Assembly (NCBI GenBank): GCA_002709305.1 | Contig: PAQM01000024.1 | Span: forward strand, 92,856-156,855 | DNA from: Crocinitomicaceae bacterium | GTDB lineage: Bacteria; Bacteroidota; Bacteroidia; Flavobacteriales_D; Crocinitomicaceae | DNA: 64,000 nucleotides | Direction of reading: 5' to 3' | Part shown: in pieces, positions 1 to 7,957 of the stretch | Layout of the letters: every line of letters starts with the position of its first letter | How positions within the stretch are numbered: the first letter of the stretch is position 1 | Position numbers and translations under genes: made by a program | Notes under the pieces: generated by a model | Seen by the model: the letters and a program-made list of their open reading frames with translations, nothing else | What the model was told of the DNA's origin: nothing | Database searches by the model: none

Positions 1-478
1 CGGGACAGAAGTTTACCCCTTTTAAGCCATATTTGATTGATATAATTCCTGAAGCAATATCAACTAATATTCTTGGTATAAAAAAAGGAGAAAAACGAGG
101 TGTATATTCATTCTCAAAATATTCTTTTATTTGATTTTCAAATGTTTGAATTCCTCCATTAGCAGATCCCCATATAACACCAACTCTGTTTTTATTTAAT
201 GATTCAATATCAATTTTCCCATTTGATAATGCCTCCTCAACAGCAATTAATGCATATTGTGAAAACAAATCGTATTTTTTTATCTCTTTAGTATCAAAAT
301 AAATTTTTGGATCATAATTTTTAATTTCACATGCAAATTTTACTTTATGTTTTTTTGTGTCAAATTTTGAGATGTATCCAGCGCCACTTTGACCATTCAC
401 AATATTTGTCCAAAATTCATTTAGATTATTACCGATTGGAGTTAATGCTCCTATTCCTGTTATAACAACTCTTCTCAT
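1..478 (-). CDS. fabF: Beta-ketoacyl-ACP synthase II, N-terminal part (partial)
   Basis: This is the first 159 residues of a thiolase-fold condensing enzyme; the gene runs off the left edge of the window. The start (ATG, complement of 476-478) gives an N-terminus MRRVVITGIGALTPIGN, the classic opening of FabF-type enzymes. Further on there is the segment SANGGIQTFE and the substrate-pocket region ending in SIKYGLKGVN. The family condenses malonyl-ACP with acyl-ACP during fatty acid elongation in the cytoplasm. The nucleophilic Cys lies just beyond the visible part, so catalytic competence cannot be judged. It sits 8 bases downstream of sufT on the same strand and may be co-transcribed with it. 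Aryl-polyene or polyunsaturated fatty acid KAS paralogues share the same N-terminus, so FabF is likely but not certain. Confidence 0.85.
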   Translation of the reverse strand, partial: MRRVVITGIGALTPIGNNLNEFWTNIVNGQSGAGYISKFDTKKHKVKFACEIKNYDPKIYFDTKEIKKYDLFSQYALIAVEEALSNGKIDIESLNKNRVGVIWGSANGGIQTFENQIKEYFENEYTPRFSPFFIPRILVDIASGIISIKYGLKGVNFCP

Positions 479-486
479 ATTATTAA

Positions 487-801
487 TTATAAAAATCCGA
501 GTTCTAAAAGAGCTTCTTCACTCATCATGTCTTTACTCCATGGTGGATCAAAAACAATATTTACTTTACACGAATTGAATTTTGGATAATTTGCAATTTT
601 TGTTTCAATTTCCTTAGGCATTGATTCTGCTACAGGACAGTTTGGAGAAGTAAGAGTCATTATAATTTCAATGTTTGCTTTTGAATCTATTTTTACTTCA
701 TATATAAGTCCTAGTTCAAAAACATCAACCGGAATTTCAGGGTCATAAATTGTCTTAAGTATTTCAATTACTTTATTTTCTAATTCTGAGGTACTTTCCA
801 T
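487..801 (-). CDS. sufT: SufT-like iron-sulfur assembly protein (MIP18/DUF59 family)
   Basis: A 104-residue protein made almost entirely of one MIP18/DUF59 domain. Visible family hallmarks are DPEIPVDVFELGLIY (residues 20-34), the TSPNCP motif with Cys55, and DPPWSKDMMSEEA near residues 85-97. Members help assemble or deliver Fe-S clusters in the cytoplasm. It is the third gene of a compact minus-strand set sufS-sufE-sufT, 10 bases after sufE, which fixes its role in SUF-dependent Fe-S assembly. Length is normal for the family. A PaaD-type role is unlikely because no phenylacetate genes are present. Confidence 0.9.
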   Translation of the reverse strand: MESTSELENKVIEILKTIYDPEIPVDVFELGLIYEVKIDSKANIEIIMTLTSPNCPVAESMPKEIETKIANYPKFNSCKVNIVFDPPWSKDMMSEEALLELGFL

Positions 802-811
802 AATAAATGGA

Positions 812-1228
812 TTATTCTGTTATTATTTTAATAGCATATAATTTTATTTGTTTAACCATATTTGCTAAACCATTTGCTCTTGTAGGAGATAAATGTTCCT
901 GTAGACCAATTTCATTTAAAAATCTTAAGTCATTTTTAGCAATTACTTCTGCATCTTCATTGTTCATGACACGGATAAGTAATCCAATTATCCCTTTTGT
1001 AATTATAGCATCTGAATCAGCAGTAAAAGAAATTTTACCATTAATAAGTTCCATATGTAACCAAACTTTTGATTGACAACCTTCAATAAGTCGTTCATTT
1101 GTTTTATTTTTTTTTGAAATTATTGGTATACTTTTACCAATTTCGATGATGTGTTCATATTTATCCATCCAATCCTCAAAGACTTCAAATTCATCGATAA
1201 TTTCTTGTTGTTTTTGTTCTATAGTCAT
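812..1228 (-). CDS. sufE: SufE family sulfur acceptor protein
   Basis: A 138-residue SufE-fold protein. Cys51 in the motif EGCQSKVWL is the sulfur-accepting residue, at the position expected for the family. SufE takes persulfide sulfur from the cysteine desulfurase SufS, stimulates its activity, and passes sulfur to the SufBCD scaffold. The gene begins 5 bases after sufS ends, so the partners are coupled in one transcript. The annotated ATG gives a typical lysine- and glutamine-rich N-terminus (MTIEQKQQEIIDEF). No SufBCD scaffold genes are visible in this window. Confidence 0.95.
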   Translation of the reverse strand: MTIEQKQQEIIDEFEVFEDWMDKYEHIIEIGKSIPIISKKNKTNERLIEGCQSKVWLHMELINGKISFTADSDAIITKGIIGLLIRVMNNEDAEVIAKNDLRFLNEIGLQEHLSPTRANGLANMVKQIKLYAIKIITE

Positions 1229-1233
1229 GTTTC

Positions 1234-2472
1234 TTAAGCTAAAATTTTTATAGATTTTTTTAACGCTAAAATGAAACTATCGATTTCTTTTTTTGTGTTG
1301 TAAAAAGCAAATGATACTCGAATTGTTCCGGGTATTTTAAAGTAATCCATTAATGGTTGTGTACAATGATGTCCTGTTCTAACTGCAATGCCCTGTTTGT
1401 CTAGTAATGTCCCAATATCAGATGGATGTATATTATTAATAACAAAAGAAATAACACTTGATTTTTTTTTAGCTTCTCCAATAATGCGAATATCCTTTAT
1501 TTTTTTTAGTTCTTTTGTTGCATAAGTAGTTAATTCATTTTCATAATATTCACTTTTATTTAGATTTATTTTATTTAAATAATCAACAGCAAATCCCAAT
1601 CCTATTGTTCCCGAAATGTTCGGGGTTCCAGCTTCAAATTTATGCGGTAATGTATTGTATGTTGTTTTCTTAAAACTTACTTTTTCAATCATATCACCCC
1701 CACCTTGATATGGTGGCATTTGATTTAATAGGTTTTTTTTTCCATAAAGAACCCCAATTCCAGTAGGACCAAAAATTTTATGACCAGAGAAAACATAAAA
1801 ATCACAGTCTAATTTTTTGACATCGATTTTCATATGCTGAAGACTTTGAGCTCCATCAATTAAAACTTTAGCACCAATTTTATGTGCAGAATCAATTATA
1901 TATTTAATTGGATTAATTGTTCCCAATGTATTCGATATGTGTGAAACAGAGACTAATTTTGTTTTTTTATTTAATAAGTTATTAAATTCTGACAGGATTA
2001 ATTCACCGTTATTATTTATTGGAATAATTTTTAGTTTACAACCTATTCTTTTACAAAGCATTTGCCAAGGTACTATGTTTGAATGATGTTCCATCTCAGA
2101 AATAATAATTTCATCTTCTTTCGAAATTAATTCTCCAAATGAATAAGCAATGGTGTTAATTGCATCTGTAGTTCCTTTTGTAAAGATTATCTCTTCAGAA
2201 AAACTAGCATTTATATATTCTTTAATTTTTGTTCTAGTTTTTTCGAACTGATCTGTTGATTCTTGACTTAAGAAGTGAACTCCTCGGTGTATGTTTGAGT
2301 TATAAGAAGAGTAATATCTTTTTATCCCATTAATTACCACTTTTGGTTTTTGAGATGTTGAAGCATTATCAAAATAGATTAAAGGTTTTTCATAAACTTT
2401 TGTATGAAGAATAGGAAAATCATTTCTAATTGCCTCGACATCAAAACCTTTATATTTCTTATTTATTTTCAT
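1234..2472 (-). CDS. sufS: Cysteine desulfurase SufS
   Basis: A 412-residue PLP-dependent group II cysteine desulfurase. The PLP-binding lysine is Lys232 in FSGHKIFGPTG, and the persulfide-forming cysteine is Cys370 in the short loop RTGHHCTQP, typical of the SufS/CsdA class, not IscS. The EMEHHSNIVPW segment (126-136) is also conserved. It removes sulfur from L-cysteine to make protein-bound persulfide for SufE. It heads the sufS-sufE-sufT set; a TATTTTTG promoter element lies about 17 bases upstream. Full length, with no damage seen. Confidence 0.96.
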   Translation of the reverse strand: MKINKKYKGFDVEAIRNDFPILHTKVYEKPLIYFDNASTSQKPKVVINGIKRYYSSYNSNIHRGVHFLSQESTDQFEKTRTKIKEYINASFSEEIIFTKGTTDAINTIAYSFGELISKEDEIIISEMEHHSNIVPWQMLCKRIGCKLKIIPINNNGELILSEFNNLLNKKTKLVSVSHISNTLGTINPIKYIIDSAHKIGAKVLIDGAQSLQHMKIDVKKLDCDFYVFSGHKIFGPTGIGVLYGKKNLLNQMPPYQGGGDMIEKVSFKKTTYNTLPHKFEAGTPNISGTIGLGFAVDYLNKINLNKSEYYENELTTYATKELKKIKDIRIIGEAKKKSSVISFVINNIHPSDIGTLLDKQGIAVRTGHHCTQPLMDYFKIPGTIRVSFAFYNTKKEIDSFILALKKSIKILA

Positions 2473-2488
2473 TTAAAAAGAATAAGTA

Positions 2489-2496
2489 CAAAAATA
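2489..2496 (-). promoter_or_regulatory. Candidate -7 element for sufSE-sufT
   Basis: The minus strand reads TATTTTTG here, an exact match to the Bacteroidota -7 consensus TAnnTTTG, 16 bases upstream of the sufS ATG. No clear TTTG -33 box is visible at the expected distance, so the call rests on one half of the promoter. The implied leader is under 15 bases. Confidence 0.4.
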
Positions 2497-2643
2497 CAAA
2501 ATATTGAACTTTCATTTAAGGTTAGTATTCCCAAAAAAAGAAATATTTATAGATATTACAATTAAACTCAAGTAAATTATTTTCTGATTATTTTTTATGA
2601 ATAGTTTTATTATTCATTCTATATTTGTTTATAAATTTTAAGA

Positions 2644-3075
2644 TTGGAAACTGTATATATAACTCGAAGAGAAAGATTTAATTCAGCTCATAAGCTTTTT
2701 AGAGAAGATTGGTCTATAAAAAAAAACAATGAGGTTTTTGGGAAATGTAGCAACCAAAATTGGCATGGACATAATTATATATTGTTCGTTACCGTAAAAG
2801 GAGTTCCAAATCCAGAAACTGGTTTTATAATTAATTTGAAGACTTTAAGCAAAATTATCAATAAAGAAATAATTGAAGAATTAGATCATAGAAATATGAA
2901 TTTAGATGTTCCTTTTTTAAAAGGTGTAATTCCATCTACAGAAAATGTCGTTATAAAGATTTGGAATAGAATTGTAGGTCCTATATCAGATGCTGGAGGT
3001 GATTTAGCTAAAATTAAATTATTTGAAACAGAAAATAATTTTGTAGAATATTTTGGAGGAAGAGAACCATTTTAA
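2644..3075 (+). CDS. 6-pyruvoyl-tetrahydropterin synthase / QueD family protein
   Basis: A 143-residue T-fold protein. Zinc ligands are His16 (FNSAHKL) and His41/His43 (HGHNY); the catalytic Cys35 is in [13 protein letters not shown]. Cys is followed by five residues before HGH, as in eukaryotic-type 6-pyruvoyl-tetrahydropterin synthases; Escherichia coli QueD has three. LDHRNMN (about 82-88) holds the conserved Asp-His. The start is TTG at 2644, because an in-frame stop at 2632 leaves no ATG; the N-terminus then matches the family. It lies directly before folE, which makes its substrate 7,8-dihydroneopterin triphosphate. The product could be a tetrahydropterin or the queuosine precursor; sequence alone does not decide. 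Confidence 0.85.
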   Translation: METVYITRRERFNSAHKLFREDWSIKKNNEVFGKCSNQNWHGHNYILFVTVKGVPNPETGFIINLKTLSKIINKEIIEELDHRNMNLDVPFLKGVIPSTENVVIKIWNRIVGPISDAGGDLAKIKLFETENNFVEYFGGREPF

Positions 3076-3085
3076 TTTATATAAA

Positions 3086-3679
3086 ATGAAAGAAGAAATT
3101 ATATATGATGATGAAACAACTAAAGTTTTATCCGATAATTATAAAACTATACTTACTCAAATTGGTGAAGATATAAGTCGTGAAGGTTTAAAAAAGACTC
3201 CAGAGCGAATGGCTAAAGCTATGCAATATTTAACAAGTGGTAATAGTATTGTGCCAGATAATATAATTAATCAAGCTATTTTTCATGAAGAATATTCTGA
3301 GATGGTAATTGTAAAAGATATTGAAGTTTATTCAATGTGTGAGCATCATTTGTTGCCATTTTTTGGGAAAGCTCATGTTGCATACATTCCTAATGGAAAA
3401 ATAGTTGGCCTAAGTAAAATACCTCGTGTAGTAGATGCATATTCAAGGAGATTGCAGGTGCAAGAGAGATTGACAATTGAAATTAGAGATTGTATCCATA
3501 GAACACTTAACCCAAGGGGAGTTGCAGTTGTTATTGAGGCATCACATATGTGTATGCAAATGAGAGGTGTTCAAAAACAGAATTCAGTAACCACATCAAG
3601 TGCTTTTACAGGAATATTTTTAAACAATGAAGCAACTAGAAAAGAATTTATTAATTTAACACAAGCAAAATTACATTAA
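3086..3679 (+). CDS. folE: GTP cyclohydrolase I
   Basis: A 197-residue enzyme that opens GTP to 7,8-dihydroneopterin triphosphate, the first step of folate and other pterin pathways. Zinc ligands Cys85 and His88 (MCEHHLLPF) and Cys156 (HMCMQMRG) are present, along with the GTP-binding stretch GLSKIPR and the QNSVTTS motif near the C-terminus. The ATG at 3086 is preferred over an in-frame TTG at 3053 because the latter lies inside the upstream gene and adds residues not typical of the family. It follows the PTPS-family gene by 10 bases, forming a pterin pair. Confidence 0.95.
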   Translation: MKEEIIYDDETTKVLSDNYKTILTQIGEDISREGLKKTPERMAKAMQYLTSGNSIVPDNIINQAIFHEEYSEMVIVKDIEVYSMCEHHLLPFFGKAHVAYIPNGKIVGLSKIPRVVDAYSRRLQVQERLTIEIRDCIHRTLNPRGVAVVIEASHMCMQMRGVQKQNSVTTSSAFTGIFLNNEATRKEFINLTQAKLH

Positions 3680-3681
3680 TT

Positions 3682-4398
3682 ATGAGTAGTATTTTTAATC
3701 AAGAAAATGTAGGTTATTCAAAATCGATAACACGTGAATTTTTCAAGAATGTTTATGCGTATATGTTTGCAGCGCTATCAGTTTCTGGAATAGTAGCATA
3801 TTACACTGGTACTCCTGATTTTTTTTCTAAGTATTTTTTTAATTCAGCTGGCACAGGATTGTCACCTCTTTTTTGGGTAGTTTCTTTTGCACCTGTTGGT
3901 TTAGGATTATTAATCCAAATGGCTTATCAAAGATTGTCATTATTAAGTTTATTAATATTGTTTTTCATCTTCTCTGCTCTAATGGGGTTAAGTTTGAGTA
4001 GTGTAATGTTAATTTATTCAATTAATGAAATTGCTTTAACATTTTTTGTTGCTGCTGGTGCATTTGGAGGAATGGCAATTTTAGGTTATACAACGAAGAC
4101 AGATTTGACAAAATTTGGAAGCTTAATGTATATGGGTTTCATCGGTATATTTATTGCTGGGATTACTAATATTTGGTTTCAAAGTGATATGATGAGTTTA
4201 ATTATAGCTGTTATTGGTGTGTTTGTTTTTACTGGTTTAACAGCATACTACATGCAGTCTTTAAAAAGTGTCGCCCAAAATCAAATGATGTCGGAAATAG
4301 ATCGCGCTAAACTATCTTTGATAGGCGGTCTACAATTATATATTTTATTTATTAATTTGTTTTTGTCATTATTAAGAATTTTGGGTGGTAGAGACTAA
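3682..4398 (+). CDS. Bax inhibitor-1/YccA family membrane protein
   Basis: A 238-residue integral membrane protein with about seven hydrophobic segments and a cytoplasmic N-terminus (SITREFFKNVYAYMFAAL) typical of bacterial BI-1 proteins. Members are inner-membrane proteins, some of which conduct Ca2+ in a pH-dependent way; the role in this organism is unknown. The conserved stretch GAFGGMAILGYTTKTDL, a family signature between helices, is present at about residues 131-147. It begins 2 bases after folE and may be co-transcribed, though no functional link with pterins is evident. Confidence 0.9.
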   Translation: MSSIFNQENVGYSKSITREFFKNVYAYMFAALSVSGIVAYYTGTPDFFSKYFFNSAGTGLSPLFWVVSFAPVGLGLLIQMAYQRLSLLSLLILFFIFSALMGLSLSSVMLIYSINEIALTFFVAAGAFGGMAILGYTTKTDLTKFGSLMYMGFIGIFIAGITNIWFQSDMMSLIIAVIGVFVFTGLTAYYMQSLKSVAQNQMMSEIDRAKLSLIGGLQLYILFINLFLSLLRILGGRD

Positions 4399-4493
4399 TT
4401 TTTCTATACTCTTTTTTATTAATCAAAAATAATTCTTTCCTAATTAATTTTAATCTTTTTTTTCTTCTATGTGTCTGATTTAATTGACTTTAT

Positions 4494-4508
4494 ATAGTTA
4501 TCAACTAT
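4494..4508. promoter_or_regulatory. Short perfect palindrome upstream of nrdB
   Basis: ATAGTT and AACTAT flank a 3-base spacer about 97 bases before the nrdB start, in a 206-base noncoding stretch. It could be an operator. It does not match the NrdR box pattern, and in such AT-rich DNA a six-base arm can occur by chance. Confidence 0.2.
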
Positions 4509-4604
4509 CGATGTTGAAAAGCCATTTAGATTTTATTTCAAATCATTTATAATAACTTGTAAATTCGTCTATCCTACTTTAAAGGTTTCAAATTTTATGT
4601 AATT

Positions 4605-5894
4605 ATGAGTGCAACTGGGAATATAATTCAACGTGTTTTAAAAAGAGATTCTTCAACTGAATATTTTGATTTACAGAAGATTACAAATGCTATACTGAAG
4701 GCAATGACCTCTGTTAATAATGGTGATGTAATTGATGCTGGATGCGTATCTCAGAGTGTACATGAAACATTGTTAGAGCGTAATCAAAAAATAACAAATT
4801 ACATCCCAAGTATTGAGGAGATTCAAGATGTTGTGGAACAAAAACTAATGCAAAGTGAATTTTTAGATGTAGCTAAAGCATATATCCTTTATAGAAATAA
4901 TCAGCAACAAAAAAGAAAGAGAAATATTTTTGAAAAAAGAATTACTTTGAAACCATATGAATACCCTGAGCTATATGATTATGTTGATGCTATAAGACAT
5001 TCGTATTGGATTCATTCAGAGTTTAATTTTACTAGTGATATTCAGGATTTTAAAGCTAAGCTTACAGATGTTGAACGTTCTGCTATTAAGAACACAATGT
5101 TAGCTATTTCTCAGATAGAGGTAGCCGTAAAAAGTTTTTGGGGGGATATTTATCAAAAAATACCTAAACCAGAGGTTGGATCTGTAGGTGCAACTTTTGG
5201 CGAGAGTGAAGTAAGACATGCAGATGCATATTCTCATCTTCTTGAGATTCTAGGATTGAATAAAGAGTTTCAAACACTTAAGAAGAAGCCTGTTATAATG
5301 CGTCGAGTTCAATACCTTGAAACAGCATTGTCAAAATCTAAAAGTGATGATATACAAGAATATTCTGAATCAGTTTTGCTTTTTTCACTTTTTATAGAGC
5401 ATGTTTCATTATTTTCTCAATTTTTAATTATTATGGCATTTAATAAGCATAGGAATATGCTTAAAGGTGTGTCTAATGTGGTTGAAGCAACTTCAAAAGA
5501 AGAACAAATTCATGGTGACTTTGGGATTGACTTAATTAAGATTATTAAGTTAGAAAACCCAACTTGGTTTGGTGAAAAATATATATCAAGAATACAAGAT
5601 ATGTGTATCAAAGCATTTAAAGCAGAAAGTGAAATAGTTGATTGGATCTTTGAGAAAGGAGAATTAGATTTTTTACCTAAAAATCAAGTTATTGAATTTA
5701 TTAAAGATAGATTTAATCGTTCACTTGATAGTATTGGTGTGGAAAGTATTTTTGAAACTAATCAAGACTTGTTAAATAAAACTGAGTGGTTTAATGATGA
5801 AATTATTGGCACAAAACATGGAGATTTCTTTGTTAAGAGATCAATTAATTATAGCAAAAGAACACAGAGTATAACAGCAGATGATCTTTTTTAA
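4605..5894 (+). CDS. nrdB: Class I ribonucleotide reductase beta subunit with N-terminal ATP-cone
   Basis: A 429-residue radical-generating subunit. Residues about 8-98 form an ATP-cone (IQRVLKRDSSTEYFDLQKI then the three-helix part ending KAYILYR), a domain usually found on NrdA. The ferritin-like core follows: putative metal ligands are Glu172, Glu202, His205, Glu265, Glu300 and His303, with Tyr209 at the position of the canonical radical tyrosine. The first ligand reads as Glu, not the Asp of E. coli NrdB. Flavobacterial relatives with an ATP-cone on NrdB are known as class Id enzymes with a dimanganese cofactor; membership here is inferred from that resemblance. The fusion lets ATP/dATP control oligomerisation through the beta subunit. 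nrdA follows 1 base after the stop. Confidence 0.95.
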   Translation: MSATGNIIQRVLKRDSSTEYFDLQKITNAILKAMTSVNNGDVIDAGCVSQSVHETLLERNQKITNYIPSIEEIQDVVEQKLMQSEFLDVAKAYILYRNNQQQKRKRNIFEKRITLKPYEYPELYDYVDAIRHSYWIHSEFNFTSDIQDFKAKLTDVERSAIKNTMLAISQIEVAVKSFWGDIYQKIPKPEVGSVGATFGESEVRHADAYSHLLEILGLNKEFQTLKKKPVIMRRVQYLETALSKSKSDDIQEYSESVLLFSLFIEHVSLFSQFLIIMAFNKHRNMLKGVSNVVEATSKEEQIHGDFGIDLIKIIKLENPTWFGEKYISRIQDMCIKAFKAESEIVDWIFEKGELDFLPKNQVIEFIKDRFNRSLDSIGVESIFETNQDLLNKTEWFNDEIIGTKHGDFFVKRSINYSKRTQSITADDLF

Positions 5895-5895
5895 A

Positions 5896-7683
5896 ATGAA
5901 TGAAACGATAAAAAACATAGACAAAAATAAAGATTTAATTCTCAAAGAGGATCTTTTAGTAAAAGCCCGAACGGAAAGTTTAAAAGAGCAAAGAGAAAAA
6001 GAAAATGACTCTTTTCATTGGTTGACAGACCATAGTAGGCATTTTTTATCCGCAGGTTATTTACAACCTGGAATTAAGGCTGAAGAAAGGATTCGTGAAA
6101 TAGGAGATAGGGCAGAAGAGCTTCTAGGTATTAAGGGATATAGTAATAAATTTTATAAATATATGTCTGAGGGCTTTTTCTCTTTAGCTTCACCCGTGTG
6201 GTCTAATTTTGGTAAGGAGAGAGGTTTACCTATAAGTTGTTTTGGGTCTAATCTTTCTGATGATATGGGGAATATTTTGTATACTCAATCAGAGGTAGGG
6301 ATGATGTCAAAACTTGGAGGTGGAACTTCTGGTTATTTCGGAAATATAAGACATAGAGGGGCAGCCGTAAAAAATAATGGTAAAGCATCAGGAGCAGTAC
6401 ATGTTATGCAACTTTTTGAGACTATGGTTGATGTTGTAAGTCAGGGCTCTGTTCGTCGTGGACGTTTTTCACCATATCTACCTGTTGAACATAATGATAT
6501 TTCAGAATTTTTAGATATAGGTACAGAAGGTAATCCAATACAAGAATTAACACACGGAGTAACCGTAACTGATAATTGGATGGATGATATGATAGCGGGA
6601 GATGAAGATAAGAGAAAAATATGGGCAAAAGTTATTCAAAGAAGAGGGGAAATAGGTTATCCATATATTTTTTTCACAGGTAATGCAAATAGTGGATCTC
6701 CTGATGTGTATAAAGATCAAAATCACAAAATTTATGCTAGTAATCTTTGTACTGAGATAATGCTTCCATCTAATGATAAATGGTCTTTTGTTTGTGTATT
6801 ATCATCTTTAAATCTATTGCATTATGATAAATGGAAAGATACAGATGCAGTAGAAACAATGGTGTATTTTTTAGATGCTGTGATTACTGAATTTTTAACT
6901 AAGTTAGAAGTATATAGAGATTCTATTGATCGAGAAGATCAACAAGTCTTCTTGTTTATGGAACGTGCGTATAATTTTGCGAAAGAAAATCGTTCCTTAG
7001 GTTTAGGTGTTCTTGGTTGGCATTCTCTACTACAATCTAAAATGTTACCTTTTAATAGTCAAGAATCTTATAATTTGAACACAGAAATTTTCAAGTTCAT
7101 AAAAAATCGTTCTTATAAAGCTTCTGAAGAACTAGCTGAAAAATTTGGAGAGCCAAATGTTTTAAAAGGTTATGGTAGAAGAAATGCTACTTTAAATGCT
7201 ATTGCTCCTACAACTTCTTCTGCTTTTATTTTAGGACAAGTTTCACAAGGTATTGAACCTATTTGGTCAAATATATATGTTAAAGATATAGCAAAGATTA
7301 AGACAACAATTAAGAATCCATTTTTATTAGAATTGCTAGAACAAAAAGGTCAAAATAATGTTGATGTTTGGCATTCTATAAGAGATCGAGACGGATCTGT
7401 TCAACATTTAGATTTTCTTTCAGAAAACGAAAAAAATGTTTTTAAAACATATTCAGAAATTGATCAAATGGATATTATTTATCAAGCAGGAAATAGGCAA
7501 GAATATATTGATCAGGGTCAGTCAGTTAACATTATTGTTCATCCTGACATGCCAGCTAAAGAAATCAATAAGTTATATATTACAGCTTGGAAATTAGGCT
7601 TAAAATCTTTGTATTATCAACATAGTATGAATGCAGCTCAGAAATTTAAGCAAAAAAAAGATTGTGTAATGTGTGAGGCATAG
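5896..7683 (+). CDS. nrdA: Class I ribonucleotide reductase alpha subunit (no ATP-cone)
   Basis: A 595-residue catalytic subunit that reduces ribonucleoside diphosphates. Redox pair Cys115 (PISCFGSN) and Cys300 (SFVCVLSS), the Asn283/Cys285/Glu287 active-site triad (ASNLCTEIML), the tyrosine pair Tyr573-Tyr574 for radical transfer, and the C-terminal CVMCEA shuttle cysteines are all present. There is no N-terminal ATP-cone: the core begins within about 40 residues. The ATG at 5896 follows the nrdB stop directly and is preferred over the ATG at 5881, which overlaps nrdB. The loss of the cone here matches its presence on NrdB. Confidence 0.96.
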   Translation: MNETIKNIDKNKDLILKEDLLVKARTESLKEQREKENDSFHWLTDHSRHFLSAGYLQPGIKAEERIREIGDRAEELLGIKGYSNKFYKYMSEGFFSLASPVWSNFGKERGLPISCFGSNLSDDMGNILYTQSEVGMMSKLGGGTSGYFGNIRHRGAAVKNNGKASGAVHVMQLFETMVDVVSQGSVRRGRFSPYLPVEHNDISEFLDIGTEGNPIQELTHGVTVTDNWMDDMIAGDEDKRKIWAKVIQRRGEIGYPYIFFTGNANSGSPDVYKDQNHKIYASNLCTEIMLPSNDKWSFVCVLSSLNLLHYDKWKDTDAVETMVYFLDAVITEFLTKLEVYRDSIDREDQQVFLFMERAYNFAKENRSLGLGVLGWHSLLQSKMLPFNSQESYNLNTEIFKFIKNRSYKASEELAEKFGEPNVLKGYGRRNATLNAIAPTTSSAFILGQVSQGIEPIWSNIYVKDIAKIKTTIKNPFLLELLEQKGQNNVDVWHSIRDRDGSVQHLDFLSENEKNVFKTYSEIDQMDIIYQAGNRQEYIDQGQSVNIIVHPDMPAKEINKLYITAWKLGLKSLYYQHSMNAAQKFKQKKDCVMCEA

Positions 7684-7743
7684 TATGAAAATTTGCTATT
7701 AAAATTCCTACTTGTTTTAGACTTTTTTGATTATTTTTTCAGT

Positions 7744-7771
7744 TTTGTATATTAAATAATCATTACTTTTG
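7744..7771 (+). promoter_or_regulatory. Candidate promoter for the 32-residue membrane peptide
   Basis: TTTG at 7744-7747 and TACTTTTG at 7764-7771 are separated by 16 bases, close to the Bacteroidota pattern TTTG-N(17-23)-TAnnTTTG. The -7 box is an exact match and lies 22 bases before the ATG at 7794. Confidence 0.45.
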
Positions 7772-7793
7772 CCATAGTAAAATTAGCATAGTT

Positions 7794-7892
7794 ATGTCTG
7801 ACAATTATTTTGAAAAATCAACGGTAGTATTGGGTACAATTGTAACAGTTGTTTTGATTACTATTGTAGTATCAATTGTAATGTTTGGTTAG
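7794..7892 (+). CDS. Small single-pass membrane peptide (32 residues)
   Basis: I do not recognise this short reading frame. It encodes 32 residues: a polar head MSDNYFEKS followed by one uninterrupted hydrophobic helix of about 20 residues rich in Val, Ile and Thr, ending MFG. It lies in the gap between nrdA and the GH3 gene, and an exact TAnnTTTG promoter element sits just upstream with a short implied leader. The combination of ATG, sensible peptide chemistry and its own promoter makes a real small membrane protein plausible. A role cannot be stated. It could be a chance frame, as hydrophobic codons are frequent in AT-rich DNA. Confidence 0.5.
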   Translation: MSDNYFEKSTVVLGTIVTVVLITIVVSIVMFG

Positions 7893-7957
7893 CATTTTTT
7901 GATTACCAATATTGTAATTTTTTTGATTCAATTTCTTTTAATTAAATAAAACAATTG

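Noticed and set aside
807..1076. A plus-strand reading frame overlapping sufE
   Set aside because: It is antisense to sufE, whose motif EGCQSKVWL and operon position are clear.
4494..4508. NrdR-type box upstream of nrdB
   Set aside because: The palindrome ATAGTT/AACTAT does not fit the NrdR consensus and there is no second box at the usual spacing.
7902..7925. Weak hairpin ATTAC/GTAAT followed by T residues after the 32-residue frame
   Set aside because: Only five base pairs with a mismatch in the loop; too weak to call as a terminator.
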